Below are positions 45,082 to 54,570 of a stretch of DNA of 64,000 nt, one piece after another. Origin of the DNA: Treponema sp. (GTDB taxonomy: Bacteria > Spirochaetota > Spirochaetia > Treponematales > Treponemataceae); the NCBI GenBank assembly GCA_024402475.1, contig JAKSTQ010000004.1:1-64000 (forward strand). The letters are read 5' to 3'. Under the pieces are notes generated by a model. It was given only the letters and a program-made list of their open reading frames with translations, ran no database searches and was not told where the DNA came from. Within the stretch, counting starts at the first letter, position 1, and every line of letters begins with the position of its first letter. The translations under genes were made by a program, and so were the position numbers.

Positions 45082-46845
45082 CTACTCGCTGTCCTGCAAT
45101 GCGTCGTAGCCGGATTCGCCTGTGCGAACCTTGATAACATCTTCGATTTCGTAAACGAAGATTTTACCGTCACCAATGTGACCTGTATACAAAGCCTTCT
45201 TTGCTGTTTCAACAACTTCCTTAACAGGAATCTTAGCAACAACAATTTCGACCTTAATCTTAGGAAGAAGTGTAGGGCTGACTGGAACACCACGATAGTA
45301 TTCAGATGCACCTTTCTGCATACCACAACCCATTACATTTACTACAGTCATACCTGTAATTCCGATAAGGTTCATGTATGTCTTAAGCTCTTCGAACTTT
45401 TCCTGACGTGTAATAATTACAACCTTGTGGAGCTTTGACTTTGTAGAACTTGGAACAGTCTGTGGAACTTCTACAACAGGAACTGCTGCAGAAGGACTTA
45501 CAGGAATTGTTACACCAGCTGCCTTTGCTTCAGAAACTTCTTCTGCTGTGTAAGGCATTGCAAATCCTGCATAACCTGTATCAAGACCGTGTTCAAGCTT
45601 ATCAAGACCAACAATTTCTTCTTCTGCTGTTACACGAAGTCCAAAAATCTTTTTGATAACAAAGAATGTAATTGTAATAGTTACAACTGTCCACAGGATT
45701 GTTGCACCCATTCCAAGGAACTGGATTCCAAGAGACTTGAAACCGCCACCGTAGAACAAACCTGCAAGAAGGTTTCCGTCTTTGTCAGCCATTGCATAAC
45801 CAGGAACTGAAGGGTTTGCAAAAAGACCTACTGCAATTGTACCCCAGATACCGTTCATCATATGAACTGCTACAGCACCAACCGGGTCATCGATATGAAG
45901 AACATAATCCATGAACCATACACCGAATACTACAAGGAAACCTGCAACAACACCGATGATACAAGCACCACCAGCATCAACTACATCACAAGGAGCTGTG
46001 ATTGCTACAAGACCTGCCAATGCGGCGTTGAGACACATTGAAACGTCAGGCTTACCATATTTGATCCAAGTAAAGATCATTGTTGTTACTGCAGCAAGAG
46101 CTGGAGCAATTGTTGTTGTTACAAAGATAGATCCAAGCTGTCCAAGTGAAGTTGCAGCAGCACCGTTGAATCCGTACCAGCCCAACCAGAGGATGAATAC
46201 ACCAAGTGCACCGATAGGAATGTTGTGTCCAGGGAAAGCATGAACTCCAGTAACCTTACCGTGTTCATCGCGGTCAAACTTACCGATACGTGGACCAACC
46301 ATCATTGCACCGATCAAAGCACAGATACCACCAACCATATGAATACAGTTAGAACCTGCAAAGTCATGGAAACCAAGCTGTACGAGCCAGCCGTTACCCC
46401 ATGTCCAGTGTGCTTCAATTGGATAAATAACTGCAGAAATAATTCCTGAATATACACAGTATGAAAGGAATTTTGTACGTTCTGCCATTGCACCAGAAAC
46501 GATTGTTGCAGTTGTTGCACAGAATACAAGGTTGAATACAAATCCTGACCAGTCAAATTCTGCATAGTTTGTGAATACCTGCCAGTTTGGTTTACCGATT
46601 AAACCAAAGAAACAGTTTTCACCAAGAAACAGACCAAAACCAATTGCTATGAATGTAACTGTACCAATACAGAAATCCATAAGGTTTTTCATGATAATGT
46701 TACCTGTGTTTTTTGCACGGGTAAATCCTGTTTCTACCATTGCAAATCCTGCCTGCATCCAGAAAACCAGAGCTGCACCAAGCAGGAACCATACACCCCA
46801 TAGATCACCTTGAAGTGATTGTACGGCACTCATAACTTCATCCAT
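45082..46845 (-). CDS. amt: Ammonium transporter with fused C-terminal PII domain (587 aa)
   Basis: An inner-membrane Amt/MEP/Rh ammonium channel of about eleven helices (residues 1-425), with LGAALVFWMQAGFAMVETG at the start and pore His regions in GSNCIHMVGG and VAVHMMNGIWGT. After a Pro/Val-rich linker, residues 471-587 form a complete PII protein (ITGMTVVNVMGCGMQKG, EYYRG, TGHIGDGKIFVYEIE, VRTGE). The T-loop keeps Gln39, Tyr46 and Arg47 equivalents, but the Tyr51 uridylylation site reads Val (RGVPVSP). The gate is therefore tethered and probably responds to ADP/ATP and 2-oxoglutarate rather than uridylylation. Third gene of the glnN operon (gap 27 nt). Confidence 0.93.
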   Translation of the reverse strand: MDEVMSAVQSLQGDLWGVWFLLGAALVFWMQAGFAMVETGFTRAKNTGNIIMKNLMDFCIGTVTFIAIGFGLFLGENCFFGLIGKPNWQVFTNYAEFDWSGFVFNLVFCATTATIVSGAMAERTKFLSYCVYSGIISAVIYPIEAHWTWGNGWLVQLGFHDFAGSNCIHMVGGICALIGAMMVGPRIGKFDRDEHGKVTGVHAFPGHNIPIGALGVFILWLGWYGFNGAAATSLGQLGSIFVTTTIAPALAAVTTMIFTWIKYGKPDVSMCLNAALAGLVAITAPCDVVDAGGACIIGVVAGFLVVFGVWFMDYVLHIDDPVGAVAVHMMNGIWGTIAVGLFANPSVPGYAMADKDGNLLAGLFYGGGFKSLGIQFLGMGATILWTVVTITITFFVIKKIFGLRVTAEEEIVGLDKLEHGLDTGYAGFAMPYTAEEVSEAKAAGVTIPVSPSAAVPVVEVPQTVPSSTKSKLHKVVIITRQEKFEELKTYMNLIGITGMTVVNVMGCGMQKGASEYYRGVPVSPTLLPKIKVEIVVAKIPVKEVVETAKKALYTGHIGDGKIFVYEIEDVIKVRTGESGYDALQDSE

Positions 46846-46872
46846 AATGGACCTCCAAAATAATTATTTTTT

Positions 46873-48042
46873 TTATAATACCTTTTCAAGTCTCTGCATT
46901 GCTTCCTGCGTATTTGCAAGAGTATTGAATGCAGTCAAACGGAACCATCCTTCTCCGTTTGTTCCAAATCCAGCTCCAGGAGTTCCTACAACATTTGCTT
47001 TTTCAAGAAGCAGGTCAAAGAAGTCCCAGCTGTTCATCTGGTTTGGACATTTAAGCCAGATGTAAGGCGAGTTTTTTCCGCCTGTATATTTAATGCCAAG
47101 TTTATCAAGTGTTTCCATGATAACCACAGCATTCTTTTTATAGACTGCAATGTTTTCTTTAATCTGTTTAAGACCTTCTTCAGAGAAGATTGCATTGCCG
47201 CCTTTCTGTACAATGTAAGATACGCCGTTGAACTTTGTTGTCTGGCGTCTTAACCACATTTTGTTCAATGGACCAAGTGCATTTGGAACGATTGTGTATC
47301 CAAGGCGTACGCCAGTGAACCCTGCAGTTTTTGAGAAGGAACAGAATTCAATTGCAACATCCTTTGCTCCTTCAATTTCATAAATACTTCTTGGAAGTAA
47401 AGGATCTTCGATAAATGCTTCATAAGCAGCATCAAATAAAATCAAAGCGCCCTTTGCTTTTGCATAATCAACCCATTCTTTAAGCTGAGTGCGGTTATAA
47501 GCTGCACCAGTAGGATTGTTTGGTGAACACAAATAAATGATGTCGCAGTCTACGCTTGAATCAGGCATTGGAAGAAATCCGTTTTCTTCGCTTGCATTCA
47601 TAAAAAGAATCTTACGACCATCCATAATGTTTGTATCTACATAAACCGGATAAACTGGATCCGGAATAAGAACAACATTACTCTTATCAAATAAATCAAG
47701 GATATTTCCAAGATCACTTTTTGCACCGTCTGAAACAAAGATTTCTGCTGTTTCAAGATCAACATTATGTGACTTGTAGTATCCGCGGATACTTTCCTTA
47801 AGAAATTCATATCCCTGTTCAGGTCCGTATCCTTTAAAGGTTTTGCCGTCTGCCATTTCATCAACGGCGCTGTGCATTGCCGAAATAACCTGTGAACTCA
47901 AAGGAAGTGTTACGTCACCAATTCCAAGTCTGATTATTTTTGCTTCAGGATGTTCCGAGGAAAAATTCTTTACCTTGGAATTAATCTGGGCAAACAAATA
48001 ACTTTCTTTCAAATTGCTGTAGTTTTCATTTAACTTGTACAT
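46873..48042 (-). CDS. dapL: LL-diaminopimelate aminotransferase (389 aa)
   Basis: A PLP enzyme that converts tetrahydrodipicolinate and glutamate directly to LL-diaminopimelate, the short route to lysine and peptidoglycan. DapL signatures: YLFAQINSKV, IIRLGIGDVTLPLS, TFKGYGPEQGYEFL, SDGAKSDLGNI, CSPNNPTGAAYN and the PLP-Lys in SFSKTAGFTGVR. It lies between glnN (gap 21 nt) and amt (gap 27 nt), so amino-group acceptance into DAP is co-regulated with ammonium assimilation. Confidence 0.94.
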   Translation of the reverse strand: MYKLNENYSNLKESYLFAQINSKVKNFSSEHPEAKIIRLGIGDVTLPLSSQVISAMHSAVDEMADGKTFKGYGPEQGYEFLKESIRGYYKSHNVDLETAEIFVSDGAKSDLGNILDLFDKSNVVLIPDPVYPVYVDTNIMDGRKILFMNASEENGFLPMPDSSVDCDIIYLCSPNNPTGAAYNRTQLKEWVDYAKAKGALILFDAAYEAFIEDPLLPRSIYEIEGAKDVAIEFCSFSKTAGFTGVRLGYTIVPNALGPLNKMWLRRQTTKFNGVSYIVQKGGNAIFSEEGLKQIKENIAVYKKNAVVIMETLDKLGIKYTGGKNSPYIWLKCPNQMNSWDFFDLLLEKANVVGTPGAGFGTNGEGWFRLTAFNTLANTQEAMQRLEKVL

Positions 48043-48063
48043 AACACTTCCTTTTTGTCTAAT

Positions 48064-50151
48064 TTATTTTACGCTGAACAAAAGATCGCCATAACTTGGG
48101 AACGGCCACATTTCTTTTGGTGTGATTGTTTCAAGTTCATCAGCAAGCTTTCTAAGACTGTCCATTGTAGCAAGAACTTCGTCATGGTAGAAAGTTGAAA
48201 TTGCTGCAGTTTCAGACAATGTCTTAACTTTGTCAAGTTTTGCTTCGAGTTCTGCAACAGCCTTGTAGATTCCTGATACGAGACCAGAAACTTTAACAAA
48301 CTGTTCTTTTTCGTAAGCTGGTTCACATCCAAGGATTGGTTTTTCAACAGCAATTGCCTGTCCGAGCTGAGCAGCAAGTTTTGATCCGCAAGGAAGAATG
48401 TTCTTCTTTGTCATATCAATCATTGTCAAAGCTTCGATGTTAAGAATCTTGATGTAGTTTTCGTTATGGATTTCATAACGGCTTTCTACTTCTTTCTTGC
48501 TGTATACACCATGCTTTTCGAACAATGAAACGTTCTTTTCATCAAGAATGTGAACGAGAGCTTCTGGTGTGCTCTTAAGGTTGTAAAGACCACGTTTTTC
48601 TGCTTCTGCAACCCATGCATCATCATAACCGTTTCCGTTGAAGATGATTCTCTTGTGATCCTTGATTGTCTTGAGGATCAGTTCGTGGAGGTCAGACTTA
48701 AGGTCTTTGCTGCCTTCAAGTTTATCTGCATACTGGCTCAAGATTTCTGCAACTGCTGTGTTAAGGAATACGTTTGCACATGCAATTGAGTCCTGGCTTC
48801 CGAGCATACGGAATTCGAATTTGTTTCCTGTGAAAGCAAATGGTGAAGTACGGTTACGGTCTGTTGCATCCTTGTTGAATTCAGGAAGAACTGTTACACC
48901 AATCTGCATCTTTTCTTTTGCGTGTGTTCCGTAAGGTTTTCCGTTTTCAAGACAATCGAGGATTGCAGAAAGTTCGTCACCAAGGAACATAGAAACGATT
49001 GCTGGAGGAGCTTCGTTTGCTCCAAGACGGTGATCGTTTCCGGCACTTGCAACAGAAATACGAAGAAGATCCTGATAGTTATCAACAGCTTCGATTACAG
49101 CACAAAGGAACAAAAGGAACTGTGCATTGCTTTCTGGTGTTGCACCCGGGTCAAGAAGGTTCTTGCCTGTATTTGTACTGATTGACCAGTTGTTATGTTT
49201 ACCTGAACCGTTAACGCCTTCGAATGGTTTTTCGTGGAGGAGACAAACCATTCCGTGTTTTGATGCAACCTTGCGCATCATTTCCATTGTCAACTGGTTG
49301 TGGTCACATGCAAGGTTTGTTGTAGAGAAGATTGGAGCAAGTTCGTGCTGAGCAGGAGCAACTTCGTTGTGTTCTGTCTTTGCAAGAATTCCAAGCTTCC
49401 ACAATTCTTTGTTAAGGTCTTTCATGAAGTCCTGAACGCGAGGTTTGATCATACCAAAGTAGTGATCTTCGAGTTCCTGACCTTTAGGAGCCTTAGCACC
49501 AAAGAGTGTGCGTCCTGTGTAAATAAGGTCTTCGCGTTTTTCATAAACAGATTTGTCTACGAGGAAGTATTCCTGTTCTGGACCTACTGTTGTTTTTACG
49601 CTTGTAACATCTTCGTTTCCAAAAAGGTGGAGAACACGAAGTGCCTGTTTATTGATTGCTTCCATTGAGCGAAGAAGCGGAGTTTTCTTATCAAGTGCTT
49701 CACCTGTGTATGAACAGAATGCTGTTGGAATACACAATGTTCCGTCTTTGATGAATGCATAAGAAGTTGGGTCCCATGCTGTGTAACCGCGTGCTTCGAA
49801 TGTTGCACGGATACCGCCTGATGGGAAGCTTGAAGCATCTGGTTCACCCTGAACAAGTTCCTTGCCGGAAAATTCCATGATGATTTTACCGTCAGCTGCC
49901 GGCTGAATGAAGCTGTCGTGCTTTTCAGCTGTTACACCTGTCAATGGCTGGAACCAGTGAGTAAAGTGTGTGGCACCTTTTTCGATTGCCCAGTCTTTCA
50001 TTGCATTTGCAACTACAGTAGCAACGTTAAGATCAAGTTTTTCTCCATCTTTGATTGTTTTCATCAAAGCTTTGAATGTTTCTTTTGGAAGACGTTCTTT
50101 CATTGTGGTTTCGTTAAATACCATACTTCCAAATTCTTCTGTGACTTTCAT
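48064..50151 (-). CDS. glnN: Glutamine synthetase type III (695 aa)
   Basis: It makes glutamine from glutamate, ammonia and ATP. The start at 50151 ([10 protein letters not shown]) has AGGAGG; the open frame upstream runs into leader hairpins. GSIII marks are [56 protein letters not shown] and the C-terminal helical extension. Size (about 700) and motifs separate it from GSI and GSII. First gene of glnN-dapL-amt. The 300-nt leader holds two terminators, two hexaloops and a three-way junction. This is likely the main assimilatory GS. Confidence 0.95.
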   Translation of the reverse strand: MKVTEEFGSMVFNETTMKERLPKETFKALMKTIKDGEKLDLNVATVVANAMKDWAIEKGATHFTHWFQPLTGVTAEKHDSFIQPAADGKIIMEFSGKELVQGEPDASSFPSGGIRATFEARGYTAWDPTSYAFIKDGTLCIPTAFCSYTGEALDKKTPLLRSMEAINKQALRVLHLFGNEDVTSVKTTVGPEQEYFLVDKSVYEKREDLIYTGRTLFGAKAPKGQELEDHYFGMIKPRVQDFMKDLNKELWKLGILAKTEHNEVAPAQHELAPIFSTTNLACDHNQLTMEMMRKVASKHGMVCLLHEKPFEGVNGSGKHNNWSISTNTGKNLLDPGATPESNAQFLLFLCAVIEAVDNYQDLLRISVASAGNDHRLGANEAPPAIVSMFLGDELSAILDCLENGKPYGTHAKEKMQIGVTVLPEFNKDATDRNRTSPFAFTGNKFEFRMLGSQDSIACANVFLNTAVAEILSQYADKLEGSKDLKSDLHELILKTIKDHKRIIFNGNGYDDAWVAEAEKRGLYNLKSTPEALVHILDEKNVSLFEKHGVYSKKEVESRYEIHNENYIKILNIEALTMIDMTKKNILPCGSKLAAQLGQAIAVEKPILGCEPAYEKEQFVKVSGLVSGIYKAVAELEAKLDKVKTLSETAAISTFYHDEVLATMDSLRKLADELETITPKEMWPFPSYGDLLFSVK

Positions 50152-50241
50152 ATAACCTCCTAAAGCAGGGCAAAAGGTAACCAAAAGCAAACGATTTTTG
50201 TGATACCTATTGTTTCTTTGTAATTTTTTTTGTGTATGCAC

Positions 50242-50302
50242 AAAAAAAAAGCGGCCGATGCTCATGTTCAGGCACGTCTTCTGAACAAGGCTTCATTGCC
50301 GC
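50242..50302 (-). terminator. Leader terminator 2 of glnN (attenuator)
   Basis: Minus strand GCGGC pairs with GCCGC and GTTCAG with CTGAAC inside (pairing reads on either strand), followed by nine T. It lies about 90 nt before the start codon. Confidence 0.75.
50289..50300 (-). promoter_or_regulatory. Hexaloop hairpin 2 in the glnN leader
   Basis: Minus strand GGC, loop AATGAA, GCC. The loop fits A1/G4, but the stem is only 3 bp. It would sequester the 5' arm of the second terminator. Confidence 0.4.
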
Positions 50303-50331
50303 AATAAACAAACCGAAAAGATTTGCTTTTT

Positions 50332-50387
50332 ATAGTTTTCGAGGGTGGTTTTCACCTATCTGCAACGCAGAAAAACAGGAAAACTAT
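50332..50387 (-). ncRNA. Three-way-junction RNA in the glnN leader
   Basis: Between the two attenuators an outer 9-bp helix (ATAGTTTTC with GAAAACTAT) encloses two small hairpins: CTGC-GTT-GCAG and GGTG with CACC. The compact junction looks like a structured regulatory domain. It does not match the cyanobacterial glutamine riboswitch or other classes I know. Confidence 0.5.
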
Positions 50388-50405
50388 TAATAATGTTGTT
50401 CGAGC

Positions 50406-50442
50406 AAAAAAAAAGCCGTTGACCCCTGTAAGGATCAACGGC
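50406..50442 (-). terminator. Leader terminator 1 of glnN (attenuator)
   Basis: Minus strand GCCGTTGATCC pairs with GGGTCAACGGC around TTACAG and is followed by nine T. The carB-dapF gene upstream has its own hairpin at 50531-50576, so this one belongs to the glnN leader. Confidence 0.82.
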
Positions 50443-50458
50443 ATCTTTGTCGCTTGAT
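50434..50458 (-). promoter_or_regulatory. ANTAR-type hexaloop hairpin 1 at the 5' end of the glnN transcript
   Basis: Minus strand ATCAA-G-CGAC, loop AAAGAT, GCCG-TTGAT: a 5-bp outer helix, one bulged G, then an inner helix with one A-C mismatch. The loop has A1 and G4. The entire 3' arm is also the 5' arm of terminator 1, so they are mutually exclusive. Confidence 0.6.
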
Positions 50459-50464
50459 ATTTAA

Positions 50465-50493
50465 CTTATATCATTTATATAAATTATTGTCAA
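50465..50493 (-). promoter_or_regulatory. glnN operon promoter
   Basis: Minus strand perfect TTGACA, 17 bp, TATAAG. The hexaloop hairpin starts 7 nt after the -10 box. Confidence 0.82.
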
Positions 50494-50530
50494 TAAATTT
50501 GATAAAAAAATTGTAAAAAAAGGATATTTT

Positions 50531-50576
50531 AACTGTGCCGCAGAACCAGATTGTAGGCTGGCATGCAGCAGCAGTT
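50531..50576 (-). terminator. Hairpin after carB-dapF
   Basis: Minus strand AACTG-x-TGCTGC pairs with GCGGCA-x-CAGTT, and CCAG with CTGG within. A T-run follows only about 12 nt later, so it is a moderate terminator that touches the stop codon. Confidence 0.5.
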
Positions 50577-50577
50577 A

Positions 50578-53500
50578 TTAAACTTCAATTACACCTTCAA
50601 AACAGGTTTCTGCGTTACCAGAAAGCCATACCTGATCCTGAGTGTAGCGTACGCTAAGGATACCACCCTTAACTTTAACAGTTACATCAAGATCTTTTGT
50701 ACAAAGTCCTTTTTCACATGCAGCAACAACAGCAGCACAGGCACCGGTTCCGCAGGCAGCAGTTTCGCCGTTACCGCGTTCCCATGCACGCATTTTAATT
50801 TCTGCAGGGTTTACGACGCGGACAAATTCAACGTTTGTACGGTTAGGGAACATTTTATGGTTTTCTATTTCAGGACCGATAACACTGACTTCTTCTTTGT
50901 CAACAAACTGGCTGAAGATTACACAGTGAGGGTTACCGATATCTACGCAGGTAACATTATAGCTGTCTGTTTTTTTGAGACCGAATATAGGATCAATTAC
51001 AAGTTCCTTGTTTTCAAAAGATGCTTTCCCCATTGCAACAGAAACACTTGTAACTTTGTCATTGCGTTTGTAAAGAGTAAGTTCCTTAACGCCGGCATTT
51101 GTTTCTACATGAATTACTGTTGTAGCATCTTCTTTGTTGTTATCAAGAAGCCCGTTGATGTTTTTGTCATAAAGATATTTTCCGACACAGCGGATTGCGT
51201 TACCTGCCATCTGACCTTCTGAACCGTCAAGGTTAAAGAATCTCATTCTGGCATCTGCAACCGGTTTGCCTGATTCATCTAACGAAGCAGCTTCGATCAA
51301 TACAAGAGAGTCAGCACCGATTCCGCCCTGTTTACGTTCGCAAAGGCGTACTGCAAGGTCGTTGGGATTTTCGATAGGATTTTCGATTCCGTTGATTACG
51401 ATAAAGTCGTTTCCTGTAGATTCCATTTTTGTAAATGAAAGATGCTGTTTTACATCGCGAAGTGAATTGATGTCTACAAGTTCAACGTTTTCTTCTGTGT
51501 ATTTGGACAAAAGACTTGCAGCAAGTGCGTTTGCTGTGTCGATTGCTGTAAGACATGGAATTGAGCGTTCTACAGCATGGCGTCTCATCTTTACAGAGTC
51601 GGCCATCGGGTTACGGCCTTTTGCAGAAGTTGAAATTACGTAGTCGATTTTTCCTGAGTCAAGGAGAGTTAAAAGGTTGTCATCCGGATTTTCGTGAATC
51701 TTGTTTACGACTGTAACTTCCATTCCAAAGTCGCGGATAGTCTGTGCTGTTCCTTCTGTTGCATAAAGAGTAAATCCCATATCATAGAATTTTCTTGCAA
51801 GATCAGGAATTTCATACTGGTCAGTTTTTCTTACAGTGAACAGAACACCGCCGGATTTTTTCATGTTGTAGCCGGCTGCAATGAATCCCTTGTAAACTGC
51901 TTCTTCCATTGTAGAAGCAATTCCAAGAACTTCACCGGTTGATTTCATTTCAGGACCCAGGTGTGTATCAACGTCAACAAGCTTTGCGAAACTGAATACA
52001 GGAACTTTTACTGCAAAGTAAGGAGGAATGCGGTAAAGGCCTGTTCCAAATCCCATGTCTTTGAGCTTTTCACCAAGCATTGCACGAACAGCAAGGTCAA
52101 CCATTGGGACGCCGGTAACTTTAGAAATGTAAGGAACTGTACGGCTTGAACGAGGGTTAACTTCAATGATGTAAAGGTCATTCTGGTAAATAAGATACTG
52201 AATGTTTACAAGTCCTTTTGTTTTAAGTGCAAGGGCAAGTTCACGGGACTGTTTTATGATTTTATTACGGATGATGTCGTTGAGGTTCCAGGCCGGATAA
52301 ACTGCAATAGAGTCACCTGAATGGATACCAGTGCGTTCGATGTGTTCCATGATTCCAGGAATAAGAACATCTTCTCCGTCACAGATTGCGTCTACTTCAA
52401 GTTCAACGCCCATCATGTATTTGTCGATGAGTACCGGGTTTTCAATTCCCTGGGCGAGAATTACGTCCATGTATTCGTGGATTTCACTTTCGTCAAAGGC
52501 AATGATCATGTTCTGTCCGCCAAGTACGTAACTAGGACGAATCAGTACAGGATAACTGATTTTTTCTGCAGCAGCCAGAGCTTCTTCTTTTGTGAATACT
52601 GTCATACCGCGAGGACGGTTGATGTTGAGTTTTTCACAAAGGTCTTCAAAGCGTTCGCGGTCTTCTGCAAGGTCAATTGCATCTGCACTTGTTCCAAGAA
52701 GGTTATATCCGTGCTGGTCGAGAGTGTGTGCAAGTTTGATTGCTGTCTGACCGCCAAATGCAACTACAACGCCGTATGGTTTTTCGTTTTCGAGAATTGG
52801 AAGAACGTCCTGAGGACAAAGTGGTTCAAAATAAAGTCTGTCTGCAATGTCAAAATCTGTAGAAACGGTTTCAGGGTTGTTATTGATGATAACTACTCTG
52901 TATCCGAGTTTACGCAGAATCATTACACAGTGAACTGATGCGTAGTCAAATTCGATTCCCTGACCGATGCGGATAGGACCTGAACCGATAACTACTACAG
53001 TTTTACGGTTATCGGTTGTATCAGGAGCAGCTTCGTTCACTCCGCCTGCAGCAGATGTATTCTGGCTTGCATAGAAGTATGGAGTGAGGGCTTCGAATTC
53101 ACCTGCACATGTATCAACCATTTTGTATGTAAAATCGCTGCTGCCGTTTTTGTCAGAATCTTTTTCGCTGTTAACAATGTTGACAAGTTTCCAAAGGAAC
53201 CATTCATCGATCATTGTCAGTTCGTGAATCTTATCAACACTTACATCGCGTTTCAATAATTCATAGATGAAGAAGAGGCGAAGGTCTGTTGCTGTTTTGA
53301 TATTTTCAAGAAGGTCATCTGTAGACATTTCTTTTGCAATGTCAAAGTTAAGGTCGTTCTGATGAATTTCACAGCCGCGGACTGCTTTAAGGAGTGCACC
53401 TTCAAAGCTGTCGTCGATAGCCATAACTTCACCGGTTGCCTTCATCTGAGTTCCAAGAGAACGTTTTGCATAGAAGAATTTATCAAAAGGCCATTTAGGG

Positions 53501-54570
53501 AATTTTACTGCAACATAGTCGATTGCAGGTTCAAATGCTGCGTATGTAGTTCCTGTAACTGCGTTCTTGATTTCGTCGAGAGTGTATCCAAGTGCAATTT
53601 TAGTTGCAACTTTTGCAATCGGATAACCGGTTGCTTTTGATGCAAGGGCAGAAGAACGGGAAACACGAGGGTTAACTTCGATAACTGCATATTCAAAACT
53701 TTCAGGGTTCAATGCGAACTGACAGTTACATCCGCCTTCAATTTTAAGTGCACTGATAATGCTTAATGCTGCAGTACGGAGCATCTGGTATTCTTTATCA
53801 CTTAAAGTTACAGTCGGTGCAATAACGATAGAGTCTCCTGTATGAACACCAACCGGGTCAAAGTTTTCCATTGAACAGACAGTGATTGTGTTGTCGTTAC
53901 TGTCGCGCATTACTTCAAATTCAATTTCTTTCCAGCCGGCAATACAGCGTTCAACAAGAATCTGATTGATTGGCGAAAGGTAAATACCGTTATGGGCAAT
54001 TTCCCGAAGTTCTTTTTCGTCTTTAGCAATACCGCCGCCAGTACCACCGAGAGTAAAGGCAGGACGAACGATTACCGGGTAAGAAATCTGGTTTGCAAAA
54101 TCAACTGCGTCTTCTACAGTTGTTACGACCAGAGAAGGAATACAAGGCTGTCCGATTTCTTCCATTGTATCCTTGAACATCTGACGGTCTTCTGCACGGT
54201 CAATTACATCTGGGCTTGATCCCAAAAGGAGAACGCCTTCTTTTTCGAGGAATCCAGATTTTGCAAGCTGCATACAAAGTGTAAGAGCAGTCTGTCCGCC
54301 CAGTCCAGAAAGGATTCCGTCTGGTTTTTCTTTTTTAATGATTCTTTTAATTACAGGGAGAGTAAGCGGCTCAATATAAATTTTGTCTGCCATTACCTGG
54401 TCAGTCATAATTGTTGCAGGGTTTGAGTTAACAAGAACAATTGAAACGCCTTCTTCGTGGAGCGCACGACAAGCCTGAACACCTGCATAGTCAAATTCTG
54501 CGGCCTGACCAATAATAATAGGACCGGAACCGATAACCATTACCTTCTTGATTTTTGTATTTCTAGGCAT
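50578..54570 (-). CDS. carB: Carbamoyl-phosphate synthase large subunit fused to a DapF-like epimerase domain (1330 aa)
   Basis: Residues 1-1043 are a full CarB: two ATP-grasp halves (MVIGSGPIIIGQAAEFDYAG and VVIGSGPIRIGQGIEFDYAS) and the MGS-like regulatory domain. It ends at SLRDVKQH. With no linker and no internal start codon, residue 1044 opens a diaminopimelate-epimerase fold (SFTKMESTGNDFIVING ... GETAACGTGACAAV). The second catalytic Cys (CGTGACA) is kept. The first, normally in MCGNG, is Ala here (MAGNAIRC), so classical two-base epimerisation is doubtful. The start overlaps carA by 8 nt, with CAGGAG upstream. Last gene of pyrG-purF-carA-carB. Confidence 0.93.
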   Translation of the reverse strand: MPRNTKIKKVMVIGSGPIIIGQAAEFDYAGVQACRALHEEGVSIVLVNSNPATIMTDQVMADKIYIEPLTLPVIKRIIKKEKPDGILSGLGGQTALTLCMQLAKSGFLEKEGVLLLGSSPDVIDRAEDRQMFKDTMEEIGQPCIPSLVVTTVEDAVDFANQISYPVIVRPAFTLGGTGGGIAKDEKELREIAHNGIYLSPINQILVERCIAGWKEIEFEVMRDSNDNTITVCSMENFDPVGVHTGDSIVIAPTVTLSDKEYQMLRTAALSIISALKIEGGCNCQFALNPESFEYAVIEVNPRVSRSSALASKATGYPIAKVATKIALGYTLDEIKNAVTGTTYAAFEPAIDYVAVKFPKWPFDKFFYAKRSLGTQMKATGEVMAIDDSFEGALLKAVRGCEIHQNDLNFDIAKEMSTDDLLENIKTATDLRLFFIYELLKRDVSVDKIHELTMIDEWFLWKLVNIVNSEKDSDKNGSSDFTYKMVDTCAGEFEALTPYFYASQNTSAAGGVNEAAPDTTDNRKTVVVIGSGPIRIGQGIEFDYASVHCVMILRKLGYRVVIINNNPETVSTDFDIADRLYFEPLCPQDVLPILENEKPYGVVVAFGGQTAIKLAHTLDQHGYNLLGTSADAIDLAEDRERFEDLCEKLNINRPRGMTVFTKEEALAAAEKISYPVLIRPSYVLGGQNMIIAFDESEIHEYMDVILAQGIENPVLIDKYMMGVELEVDAICDGEDVLIPGIMEHIERTGIHSGDSIAVYPAWNLNDIIRNKIIKQSRELALALKTKGLVNIQYLIYQNDLYIIEVNPRSSRTVPYISKVTGVPMVDLAVRAMLGEKLKDMGFGTGLYRIPPYFAVKVPVFSFAKLVDVDTHLGPEMKSTGEVLGIASTMEEAVYKGFIAAGYNMKKSGGVLFTVRKTDQYEIPDLARKFYDMGFTLYATEGTAQTIRDFGMEVTVVNKIHENPDDNLLTLLDSGKIDYVISTSAKGRNPMADSVKMRRHAVERSIPCLTAIDTANALAASLLSKYTEENVELVDINSLRDVKQHLSFTKMESTGNDFIVINGIENPIENPNDLAVRLCERKQGGIGADSLVLIEAASLDESGKPVADARMRFFNLDGSEGQMAGNAIRCVGKYLYDKNINGLLDNNKEDATTVIHVETNAGVKELTLYKRNDKVTSVSVAMGKASFENKELVIDPIFGLKKTDSYNVTCVDIGNPHCVIFSQFVDKEEVSVIGPEIENHKMFPNRTNVEFVRVVNPAEIKMRAWERGNGETAACGTGACAAVVAACEKGLCTKDLDVTVKVKGGILSVRYTQDQVWLSGNAETCFEGVIEV

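Noticed and set aside
48064..50151. Horizontal acquisition of glnN
   Set aside because: Codon use and composition match neighbouring genes, and GSIII is usual in this group.
50152..50265. Longer N-terminus for glnN
   Set aside because: The extension reads through a terminator T-run region; the ATG at 50151 has AGGAGG and the normal GSIII start.
50332..50387. Cyanobacterial-type glutamine riboswitch in the glnN leader
   Set aside because: The junction lacks the conserved loop sequences of that motif as I know them.
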